Assembly: GCF_000218685.1 (NCBI RefSeq)
Contig: NW_006763304.1
Location: forward strand, 615,269 to 679,268
Direction of reading: 5' to 3'
Length of the DNA: 64,000 nt
From: Serpula lacrymans var. lacrymans S7.9
Lineage: Eukaryota; Basidiomycota; Agaricomycetes; Boletales; Serpulaceae
Shown here: positions 26,691-35,906 of the stretch, piece by piece
Layout: each line of letters begins with the position of its first letter
How positions within the stretch are numbered: position 1 is the stretch's first letter
Notes under the pieces: generated by a model
What the model saw: the letters and a program-made list of their open reading frames with translations, nothing else
Database searches by the model: none
What the model was told of the DNA's origin: nothing
Position numbers and translations under genes: made by a program

Positions 26691-27659
26691 AGGAATCAAT
26701 TTTCCTCATTGCATTCCCATCATGTCGTGGCTATCCAACTCATTCCATGTCACTCTTCTCGCCCTTGGACTAGAGATCACGGCTGGTATCTTATTACTCT
26801 TATCTTTTTTCTTCTTATTCTCCATTCATACTCACGTCCTATTGTACTTACAATGAAGGAGAACTGTTGTAGACCCTCAAGAAGATATCCAGATGACATA
26901 GCGATGATCCAATGCTATGTCCGGGAATACTTCAGAGGGATATTAATCAGCAATGTAGGCTGTGACTCAGCGCCTTGTCATGGGCTTACTGATACAGCCA
27001 ATCATGCATCTCTTACCAAGACTCTCTCTCACACAATTAGTAAATATGGAAGATCGGACCACTTTCTCTTTTTTATCTGATCGGTTAGTTGTTCGGTCAG
27101 ACCACTTTCTTACTCTTTCCCTTTTTCGGTCTGACCCTCGCTGTTCATTATATAAGGAGTACATACTTGATGTATTATTCCTTAGTTCAATATTAGTTTG
27201 GATTTGTGCCTATACAGATACTCTTCAGCTCTCATACTCTGATCCACCGCCTTTCATCAAGGACTTGGCTAGGCATTGATTGTTGTTATATAGCTTCGTA
27301 TTTGTTGCCTGACAGCAGGATCAAGACAAAGTTTCAGCGCCTTGCAGAACGCAACATTACATTTCCAGCCAGCTATGACCGCTCAGAAAACAATCGGTGA
27401 ACAATATCTGAGCGTGTCTTAGCATGCAATGCCCCTGCCATCACAGATATGCAAGGTTTGTCTGCCAAGGTAAGTTCTAGTCACTTTCCTATGTTCCTTT
27501 CTCATCTGACACTTGATATACAGCTATCTACATTTTATCCTAATGGATGCAAAAGGGATGGAGTTTATATACACATTCCCATGTTATCTACTTCTCCAGC
27601 AATTGATATATGAAATGACAACAACACATTGATGGCGTTCATATGACATTCAATGCCTA
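26691..27659. other. AT-rich region with LTR-like promoter features
   Basis: No gene identified. About 27040-27160 has repeated CGGTCTGACC/GGTCAGACC-type palindromes followed by a TATA-like ATTATATAAGG, the layout seen in LTR promoters. A looser version of the same layout occurs near 47060-47130. No LTR ends or target duplication could be fixed. Confidence 0.35.
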
Positions 27660-28271
27660 GGCATATGAAGACAACTCTAGTGGCCCACCTCAAGGCTAGC
27701 TTTGATGGGTTGCCAGTATTCTCCAGTATTCTGGGTAACAATGAACCTTTCAAATGTCTCCACTTCTCGAACAGATATGGGACTCAGGTATGTTTCCCCC
27801 CCTCTCTCTATATATACATATCACTCACATAAAGACATTGATCAAGGGTTATGGGGCAGCTATTGATGTGCACCCACATGAATTAGATGTCACTAACAAA
27901 ACCCAGATGATCCCTTATTTGTCAAAGGAGGGCTCAGACAATGAGCAACTTTATTTGAACTTGCAGGATGCTTTTGCAGATGTTTTCCAATGAATTTCTG
28001 ATGTTGTAAGATTTCTGCTATTTCTTTCATGCCTAAACTTCTCTGATGTATGTGTTTCCTAGATGGAATTCTGCCTACCAAAAGAATACTCTATGCTAGC
28101 CAAGATAGTTGATATGCTCTCTGGAAAACCAGGATCTCCAGTCACTCCTTTTTTATCTCTTGTTGTTGATATTAATGTGAGCACCACTACTCATAGGATG
28201 ATAAGGATCACATCCTTTGCCTTGTTCTTCCACTGGGAGATTTTACAGAGGGTGCTCTTGTGTTACATGAG

Positions 28272-28516
28272 CACTTCAGTCACCCCCAAAACATAAGCAT
28301 TTAGCTTCAACTATCTGTGTAAATGTATAAAGCTAAGAGCTTGTTTTTCCTGGTATCATCCCAAGTGCTCCAGCAAGGATGGGATCATCCCAGAAGTGGG
28401 ATAATACCACCCTTCTGGGATTTTCCCATGGTATCAGACCATTTGTTATGGTGGGATAATCCCATTAGATGGGATAATCCCAGACATTTGCCACATGTCA
28501 CATGGTGTCAGGGGGG
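28272..28516. repeat. Left terminal inverted repeat of the 4.4-kb element
   Basis: Pairs with 32428-32672 in reverse complement. The inner half contains four palindromic TGGGATNNTCCCA-type sites, the same motif that makes up the internal array. Differences from the right copy are confined to the inner half. Confidence 0.92.
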
Positions 28517-29789
28517 CTTTACTGCAAAAATAGTTCCTGCATAAATGTAGCCAACATCAATACATTATCAATAGTACTAATAGCCATGAAGCAGAATACA
28601 ATACTACCTGCTTTCATCATTTATAACATATATACAAATTTCAAATGGTGTTTACTCTCAATTGAACCTTAATTTGTCCAGCTTCTAGTGTAATATCATA
28701 TACTATAGATTGATGGAGGAGACTTTGACCAAAGGTTAGTGTAACTAATTGTGACATATAACCATTTACAAATTAACCTGATTTAATTCAGTTGATTAGG
28801 AGATAATTCAACCATATCTCTTTTCCTTAACTGACTATATAACTTTGTCATTCCTACTTATCATATAATTTACTGCATATCACAAAGTAGATTTATCTAC
28901 CCTGGATTTCTATCAATGTTACTTAAAATGGCTTATAGTCAAAGGAATACAAGATGTTTGACAATACCAAGCATATACATCTGCAGGATTACAATACCTC
29001 TCATTCAGGCTCATCCAACTTTAAATAATGTAACACTCTTGCAACCAGGCAAAGATATGTCACAAATCCATTTAATGTGCTGATCCAAAAGATATGATAT
29101 TTTTTTGAATTGTGCAGCTTTATCCAAGTGCCTGAACTGAAAAATGCACAAAGATACCAGTCCGAGTAAGTACTACATATTCATTATCCTTCCCTCTGCT
29201 GCATCATTGTCAAAGGCAGAACATGTCTTGCATGAGACAAATTGCTGGCTCTTTGTGGCAGCCCAGCATCCACAAGCCAACACCCATTTTATCCACTATA
29301 TGTCCCCACGCATACAATTGATTATAAATTTTTGTGAAAACAAAAATGGCTGAAAGGTGTGCTCTGCATGCTTATGCAATTTCATGTGACTTGGGATGAA
29401 CCTACGTGAGGGCTACTCTGAATCACTGTCCCAGTTCAACCTTAGGTTCATCCAGGTCCTACCATAACATAATAGTTGGTTTACAAACAAAATACTGCAA
29501 CATGTAAAAAATGGAAACTGCTGGAAAAGGACAATAATATTTTAAGCTGCTGGGAACTTACCTATGATTATATGTTACAGAATAACCTTAGTGCATTTCA
29601 GGAGTATTTTCCCCTGTCATGCTGAGTCACCAGCAGCCTAAGCATGCTATTCGATAATTCTGTTCCTGTTGTGGGATCTCCCTGTCCTATTCTGACTCAG
29701 GGTGATCTTGTCCCCTGCTTGGATTTGTCTGTGATGTAGTGAGATGATCCTATGTAATTTGGAGATTTTTCTAGATCAGATTGAACTGG

Positions 29790-31390
29790 AATGATCCCAT
29801 CTCTTTCCAAGACTTTCCTTGGCTGGTTTGGGATGATGCTTTACCCTTCAGGCATTGGTCCATATCAAATTGTGATGATCCCATCCCATTTGGTATTTGT
29901 CCACATTTAACTGGGATCATCCCCTTTTTTGCTGGGATTTTCCCAGATTGGTTTGAGATGACCCTATCCCCCCTTGGTATTTGTCCATGTTGAACTGAGA
30001 TTTTCCCAGATTGATTTGGGATCATCCCATCCTCTTTTGGTATTTGTCCATGTTGAGCTGGGATCATCCCATCTCTGGCTGGGATTTTCCCAGAGTAGAT
30101 TGGGATCATCCCATCCTCTTTTGGTATCTGTCCATGTTGAGCTGGGATTGTCCCATCTCATTTGGTATTTGTCCATGTTTAACTGGGATCATCCTATCTC
30201 TTGTTGGGATTTTCCCAGATTGGTTTGGGATCATCCCATCCTCTTTTGGTATTAGTCCATGTTGAGCTGGGATCATCCCATCTTATTTAGTATTTGTCCA
30301 TGCTTAACTGGGATCATCCCATCCTTTAGTGGGATTTTCCCAGATTGGTTTGGGATCATCCCGTCCTCTTTTGGTATTTGTCCATGTTGAGCTGGGATCA
30401 TCCCATCTCTGGCTGGGATCATCCCATCTCTGGCTGGGATCATCCCATCTCTGGCTGGGATCATCCCATCTCTGGCTGGGATCATCCCATCTCTGGCTGG
30501 GATTTTCCCAGAGTGGATTGGGATCATCCCATCCTCTTTGGTATTTGTCCATGTTAAGCTGGGATCATCCCATCCTATTTTGGTATTTGTCCATGTTCAA
30601 CTGGTATCATCCCATCTCTTACTGGGATTTTCCCAGATTCAATTGGGATCATCCCATCCTCTTTTGGTATTTGCCCATGTTAAACTGGTATCATCCCATC
30701 TCTGGCTGGGATTTTCCCAGAGTGGATTGGGATCATCCCATCCTCTTTGGTATTTGTCCATGTTAAGCTGGGATCATCCCATCCTATTTTGGTATTTGTC
30801 CATGTTAAACTGGTATCATCCCATCTCTTGCTGGGATTTTCCCAGATTCAATTGGGATCATCCCATCCTATTTTGGTATTTGTCCATGTTCAACTGGGAT
30901 CATCCCATCTCTTACTGGGATTTTCCCAGATTCAATTGGGATCATCCCATCCTCTTTTGGTATTTGTCCATGTTAAACTGGTATCATCCCATCTCTTGCT
31001 GGGATTTTCCCAGATTCAATTGGGATCATCCCATCCTCTTTTGGTATTTGTCCATGCTTAACTGGGATCATCCCATCTCTTGCTGGGATTTTCCCATATT
31101 GGTTTGGGATCATCCCATCTCATTTGGTATTTGTCCATGCTTAACTGGGATCATCCCAGATTGGCTTGGGATTATCCCATCCTCTTATGGTATTTGTCCA
31201 CATTGAGCTGGGATCATCCCATCCCTTTATGGTATTTGTCCATATTGAACTGGGATGATCCCACCCCCTTCTGGTATTTGTCCATGTGAGAAGTGGGTAA
31301 CCCCATGTTACGTGGGGACATGTACAGATTTAACTGGGATGATCACACCCTATTTCAGGGATTTGTCCAGATCAGTGTGGGATGATCCTC
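29790..31390. repeat. Minisatellite array of palindromic TGGGATNNTCCCA units
   Basis: About 1.6 kb is built from short units centred on TGGGATCATCCCA, alternating with GGGATTTTCCCA and the spacer TTTGGTATTTGTCCATGTT. The higher-order period is about 80-90 bp. At 30391-30495 a 21-bp unit repeats five times in a row without change. The array reads open on both strands for up to 222 codons, but only because the unit lacks stops; I do not consider these frames genes. Confidence 0.9.
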
Positions 31391-32427
31391 AGTAAAAAAA
31401 ATCAAAAGTTGGGCAATGTCAATGGTCAGAATCAGTTTTGAAGGAAATTACCTGAGTTCTACATATTGCCATAAAAATGATAATCCAAAAAGAGTGGTGT
31501 GAGACAGCATCACTATCATATGAGAGACAGAGAATGTTGGCAGAAACCTTACTTGGCATGAAAAAATATTTTCCGGATTCATTTCAATTTCTCAAGAATC
31601 TAAAAAAAGAATACCTTTACAGCACTCAGATTCTTTGTGGACTTAGATACTGTACTATACACAGTCAGCATATAGGCACCAGTCACCCCTTAGACCTTCA
31701 GCTGGTAGCTCCCAGAAATGGCACAACTCAAGGTATTAAATACCTAAGCAGTGCCTAATTAATCCTCACACTCAAGTCATCTAGTGTAGGAGTATCAAAA
31801 TGGAGATCTTGTGTATTATACTGTACATAGCAAGCATCCCCCTCTCCCCATAGACCTTCAGCCAGCAGCCCCCAGGAACCACTCTCAGAGAATGTACAAT
31901 ATAAGGTATCAAATACCTTGGTAGTGCCACAAAAGTGGTAAATTCATGTTTTTGCAAGAACATGACTTTATGTTTCTTTTTACTATGTTTTACTTTCTAC
32001 AAGGTCAGGATTTTCCTCACAGAATATGCCAGATCTAGTGTAAATCTAATATTTGATGTCCTTCTGCAGATTACTTTGTTGTCACAGCATTTGTGTTGTG
32101 TTTCCTAGTTTTTACTTCAGTTAAGGGTATAATAAACCTTGCAAAAAAGCAGAACTCACATATCACATCTATCAGCAAGGACAACAGCATCTTTCTAGTG
32201 TATGGTTCCTGCAATTGATTATATCTAGAAATTGATAATGTTCCACATTTAAAAAAAAGGGAATGCTTCTCCCCAAATTTGCAGTAAGCTACAATGAGGA
32301 ACTTGTAACTCATATATTTCAAAATAGTCTTGATTATATTGGGCTAAAGTACCATTATTCAGGTGGAAAAGACTGGAAATATCTTCACTAGTTGGCCCAG
32401 CATTCTCACATGTTAGTATTAGCACCA

Positions 32428-32672
32428 ATCCCCCTGATACCATGTGACATGTGACAGGTTATTGGGATTATCCCATCTGAGGGATAATCCCACTATGGTA
32501 CATGGTCTGATACCATGGGAAAATCCCAGAAGGGTGGTATTATTCCGCTTCTGGGATGATCCCATCCTTGCTGGAGCACTTGGGATGATACCAGGAAAAA
32601 CAAGCTCTTAGCTTTATACATTTACACAGATAGTTGAAGCTAAATGCTTATGTTTTGGGGGTGACTGAAGTG
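32428..32672. repeat. Right terminal inverted repeat of the 4.4-kb element
   Basis: Reverse complement of 28272-28516. It carries TGGGATNNTCCCA-type palindromes matching the left copy and ends in CTGAAGTG next to the second TACATGAG. Confidence 0.92.
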
Positions 32673-32945
32673 TACATGAGCAGGGACTTGTTCTTGAACT
32701 GAAGAGTGGGGACTTTGCCATTTTCAGATCTAAGGAGTCAACACACTTTAATTTAGATTATCAGGGTGAGAGAGCCTCATTTGTCTTACACACAGATGGT
32801 CAGTTTAGGAATTGGGTAGAAAATAGGAATGGTTGGGAGGGGAATGCATTCTTTAAGTAGATGTAGCTTAAAACTTAATATCAGTTTATTTGGGTTGCTT
32901 GTTTTGACTTATAGGTTTTGGAAGGGATAGAGGGGATGCAGGTAA

Positions 32946-33455
32946 TGTAACAACCAAGAGTTATTTACTCTGGCACACACAGGAACACACTATAAAGAAT
33001 ATGATGGGGAGTGGTTACCCCTTAGGCTGCAGTGAGTTAGTTGTGCTAGACAACAGGAGGACTCGCTGAGTCCTTCCCCAAGATCTATTGGGGTTTATAT
33101 ACTAATACAGGTTTGTTTGTATATATGTACTGTACAGTTGCTAGAAGCAGTGGCTGCTGATGTCATGGGGTCTAGCCCGTGTGACCAGCTCCACTGTGTG
33201 AGATACTTGTATCTAAAATAAGAATAAAGGCAGTGCCGCACGAGAAAGGTGGAGTTTGAACTAAAAGGGGAAGTGCCACATGGCACAGTGTGAAAACTAC
33301 AGTACCAGGTTAAAGCGGAGAATGAAAATAAAAGGAAAGGTCCGAAAATGAAAAGTAAGGTAAATGGTCACATGATTGATCATGTGACTTGGAAAAAGTA
33401 AAAGTAAAGTACGAAAAGTAAAGTGTGAGTAGGTACTAGTATGTCAATTGTAACA
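32946..33455 (+). mobile_element. Solo LTR, family A, copy 1
   Basis: Begins TGTAACAACCAAGAGTTA and ends ATTGTAACA, flanked by the direct repeat GGTAA (32941-32945 and 33456-33460). Inside are TTTATATACTAATACAG (promoter-like) and the block TGACCAGCTCCACTG shared with three other copies at 44.6, 58.4 and 59.0 kb. At 510 bp it is about 100 bp longer than the others near its 3' end. No internal retroelement sequence is attached, so it is a recombination product. Confidence 0.87.
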
Positions 33456-33675
33456 GGTAATGTGTCATTTTGTGGATCCCAGTATGGTTTGTTTTTGCTT
33501 ATTTATTATGAATTACCATTCTGCTGAAGACACATTCAGGTCTTGCCATTTTTGCTTGTTTTTTTTTTGAGGACTTCAATGCCTAGAGTTACACAGTCCA
33601 AACAATCTACTGCTCTCAGAACTAGGGGCAGAGGTGTAGCAAATGATCTAGTGACAGCATCTTCTCCATCACCAC

Positions 33676-34048
33676 TGTCACGACCTGAACAAGAGCGCTA
33701 ATTTCTTTTTCATTTTCTTTAATATCTAATCACATGAATAGATATAATATGTTAAGCTGCTGCTATTAGTGCGGATAACATAATACTTAGTTATACCAGA
33801 TCACGTGACCATCATGTGACAAGAGCCTAGAACTATTACAAAGAACATCAGTCAGCGCCTCATGGCTACTGCATGTTATATCAGTCAGCGCCTCATGGCT
33901 GACTCTCAGAAACGTATATATAGTGAACACCCATGTACATATTTTCCTTAGTTGTTGATTACTTCTCAATCGATTACTTGTGACGCTACTTGTCGATTTA
34001 AGGTCTTCATCCCTCCGTTAGTTCGGTATAGGGGATAAGGCTTTTACA
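33676..34048 (+). repeat. 5' LTR of the gypsy element
   Basis: 373 bp with a tandem GTCAGCGCCTCATGGCT duplication, a TATA box (33915-33922) and the inferred transcript start at 33950. It differs from the 3' LTR at 33770 (T versus C at 40228), 33815 (T versus C at 40273) and 33913 (C versus T at 42193). Confidence 0.95.
33915..33960 (+). promoter_or_regulatory. TATA box and inferred 5' end of the gypsy transcript
   Basis: TATATATA lies at 33915-33922. About 30 bases downstream is AGTTGTTGATT (33950-33960), the perfect complement of the 11-base primer site after the LTR. In Tf1 of fission yeast the first 11 bases of the mRNA prime reverse transcription, so 33950 is the likely start of the RNA. 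Confidence 0.75.
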
Positions 34049-34049
34049 C

Positions 34050-34060
34050 AATCAACAACT
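34050..34060 (+). other. Self-complementary primer-binding site of the gypsy element
   Basis: AATCAACAACT follows the 5' LTR after one base. It is not tRNA-like in position or sequence, but it is an 11-base perfect complement of AGTTGTTGATT inside the LTR. This matches Tf1-type self-priming. Confidence 0.8.
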
Positions 34061-34787
34061 ACCACGAGTACCGTCCATGAATGTAACAGCAACAATCCTA
34101 ACCACCATCACCATCATCATCATCTTCCTCATCCTAGCCCTACTCAAACGATCAATCCAAACTACCACTACCCTCCCACTTCATCACATCCCCACTCGCC
34201 CCAACACCATTTTATCCTTCTTTCCCGCCAACGTATCACCCTCATCCTCCCAAGATTCTTTCGTCACCATTCCCCTCTAGTTACACTTTTATATCATCAT
34301 AATCTCTTTGGTGTGGAACCACTGAGATTTTCTCGGTTTTACATAGTTTCATCCTTCGAATTCCTCTGACCAGGCCGCGCATTTGCGTCCGCCAGTCGGG
34401 AGAAGAACTGACAGCTTAATAAGCGGGTTACATTGGGACAACCGTTCGGACCCCAATTTATTATGATACCTTTTACCTAAAATTCATAAAATACAAAAAT
34501 AGTTACCTTACATACATAGTCAGTGGTGGACAGAAGAGAACCACCTTGACTCAAAGAGAAAAGATAGACTACTAAGATCTTAGAAAGCGGTGTATCGATC
34601 CAGCTTATCACTGGTGAACTCCTTTCTATGCTTAGTAGAGAATTGTACATTTGGATAGGAGAGCAACGCGTCTACTCCCAAGATTACATATTCAGAGGAC
34701 AATTTCCCCTACCAGAAATAACAACAATCAGAATCCCATCCCCCGTAATTAAATCCGAAACTCCCCCTCCTCCCCAACTCAAATTTG

Positions 34788-35906
34788 ATGTCAAACCTAG
34801 AATATCGAGATCTGCCCGAGCCATCCAACAGCACGGACAGCGCCTTCACCAGGGAAATGATGGACTCATTACCCAGGATAGAAACTCCCCCCCCAAAAGA
34901 AGCGCAATTGGAAGCATTCGTAAAACAAGAAGTGGAAAAGGCAGTAAGAGCAACACGGATGCTTTACCAATCGCAATTAGACGAGGCACTCGAAGAAGTG
35001 AGCGTCTTAGAAAGAAAGTTAAAGAAGCAATCGCCACCACCTCCAGAAAGAACGGAGAGAAGTAGAACGGCATCGGAGAAGCCAGAAAACTTCTCCGGAG
35101 ATAAGAAAAAGTACAGGGCCTTTAGAGAGTCCTTACTTTTACATTTCAAAGACGATGCCATCTACTTCAAAGACGATAGAAAAAAGATAAGCTTCGTGCT
35201 ATCTTTTATGAAAGAAGGAGAAGCCGCGGCCTTTCGGACCGACTGGCTAGAAAACCGGGTCGACGCTCAACAAATGGGGCTTGATATCACAAACACATAC
35301 GGAAGCTGGCCGTATTTCGCAGACAAAATGGAAGAAAGATTCAAGGACAGCTTTGAAAAAGAAGCTGCCAAGAATGAAATACTGACCCTGAAACAGGGCA
35401 ATGAAACCGCCCAAGCCTTTTTTGAAAGGTTTGAAGAAAAGAAAAGATGGGCGGGATACACAAATAGGATAAATGAAGAGTTCCTAATATCTCTACTCAG
35501 AAGAAATATGAATAAGCCGCTAGTAGATAGGGTGATCTACGGTGGGCACATTCCTAGAGATTACCAAGAGTGGAAAAGAGAACTCATCAGAATGGACTAT
35601 ATTTGGAGAGAAAGAGAAAAAGAGAAGAAAGGTTCTGAAAACGGAAAGAAATCCTATTCGGAACAAAAGAAAGAAGGAGAGAAGAAAAAAGACGGAACCG
35701 GGTATACCTACACCGGTAACGGAGAACGAATGGAGGTGGATAAAGCGAAGTTCCGCACCGAGGGACAATGTTACCGATGCGGAGAGAAAGGACATAGGAG
35801 CTTCGAGTGCAAAGACGCACAAAAAAGGAAGCCGCAATTTAATGTCCGAGAATTCTTAGAAAAGATGACGAAAGAAGAGAGGGAAAAACTCCTGGAGGGT
35901 TTTTAA
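34788..35906 (+). CDS. Gag of the gypsy element
   Basis: A 372-residue capsid/nucleocapsid protein for assembly of virus-like particles. The N-terminal part is a charged helix (QLDEALEEVSVLERKLKKQ). The retrotransposon gag core follows, with KPENFSGDKKKYRAFRESLL and LTLKQGNETAQAFFERFEE. Near the C-terminus is the zinc knuckle CYRCGEKGHRSFEC, then a Lys/Arg-rich tail. The ATG at 34788 is the first good start; an overlapping upstream frame (34628-35065) is not conserved in type. The stop TAA (35904-35906) directly follows a slippery heptamer leading into pol. Confidence 0.93.
   Translation: MSNLEYRDLPEPSNSTDSAFTREMMDSLPRIETPPPKEAQLEAFVKQEVEKAVRATRMLYQSQLDEALEEVSVLERKLKKQSPPPPERTERSRTASEKPENFSGDKKKYRAFRESLLLHFKDDAIYFKDDRKKISFVLSFMKEGEAAAFRTDWLENRVDAQQMGLDITNTYGSWPYFADKMEERFKDSFEKEAAKNEILTLKQGNETAQAFFERFEEKKRWAGYTNRINEEFLISLLRRNMNKPLVDRVIYGGHIPRDYQEWKRELIRMDYIWREREKEKKGSENGKKSYSEQKKEGEKKKDGTGYTYTGNGERMEVDKAKFRTEGQCYRCGEKGHRSFECKDAQKRKPQFNVREFLEKMTKEEREKLLEGF
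35897..35903 (+). other. -1 ribosomal frameshift site between gag and pol
   Basis: GGGTTTT fits the X XXY YYZ slippery pattern in the gag frame (G GGT TTT) and is followed at once by the gag stop TAA. After slipping back one base, reading continues GGG TTT TTA AAA and stays open to 40108. I could not evaluate a downstream stimulatory structure. Confidence 0.7.

Larger units (their letters stand above)
28272..32672. mobile_element. Non-autonomous TIR DNA transposon with 8-bp target duplication
   Basis: A 4401-bp element lies between two copies of TACATGAG (28264-28271 and 32673-32680). It starts CACTTCAGTCACCCCC and ends with the exact reverse complement. The terminal inverted repeats run about 245 bp each and are almost identical over the outer 120 bp. 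Removing the element and one TACATGAG restores the dioxygenase reading frame across the site. No transposase frame is present, so it needs help in trans. An 8-bp duplication is typical of hAT elements and of the Zisupton/KDZ group, which in fungi travels with TET/JBP genes; which group applies is inference. The interior holds a long minisatellite. Confidence 0.93.
27661..32860 (+). pseudogene. TET/JBP-like 2OG-Fe(II) dioxygenase, split by a transposon
   Basis: The reading matches the basidiomycete family of TET/JBP-like dioxygenases, relatives of enzymes that oxidise 5-methylcytosine or thymine in DNA. Exons 27661-27787, 27835-28005 and 28063-28271 read LHFSNRYGTQ, AAIDVHPHELDV, QMIPYLSKEGSDN, LPKEYSMLAKIVDML, PVTPFLSLVVDINVSTTTH and LCLVLPLGDFTEGALVLHE. 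The frame resumes exactly at 32681 after the inserted element: GLVLELKSGDFAIFRSKEST, HFNLDYQGERASFVLHTD and VENRNGWEGNAFFK, then TAG (32858-32860). The iron ligands are visible as H at 28192 plus a downstream Asp, and the distal H in STHFN; the Arg of GERASFV would bind 2-oxoglutarate. Besides the insertion it has a TGA at 27991 and a 1-nt frameshift between the His and Asp of the HxD motif. The N-terminal part is missing or not recognisable. Confidence 0.85.

Noticed and set aside
29900..31100. NF-kappaB-like sites (GGGATTTTCCC)
   Set aside because: The match to the kappaB consensus is a by-product of the repeat palindrome. Fungi have no Rel/NF-kappaB proteins of that type.
29780..31290. Long open frames on both strands in the palindrome array (up to 222 codons)
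   Set aside because: They arise because the repeat unit lacks stop codons and has periods divisible by three. The peptides are pure tandem repeats with no start context and appear on both strands at once.
28272..32672. CRISPR-like array
   Set aside because: Regular palindromic repeats might suggest it, but this is a eukaryotic genome, the spacers are themselves repeated, and the unit also occurs in the transposon ends.
34628..35065. Alternative frame overlapping the start of gypsy gag
   Set aside because: It overlaps gag in another frame, has no retroelement motif and reads as low-complexity Arg/Ser/Lys peptide, so it is a shadow frame.
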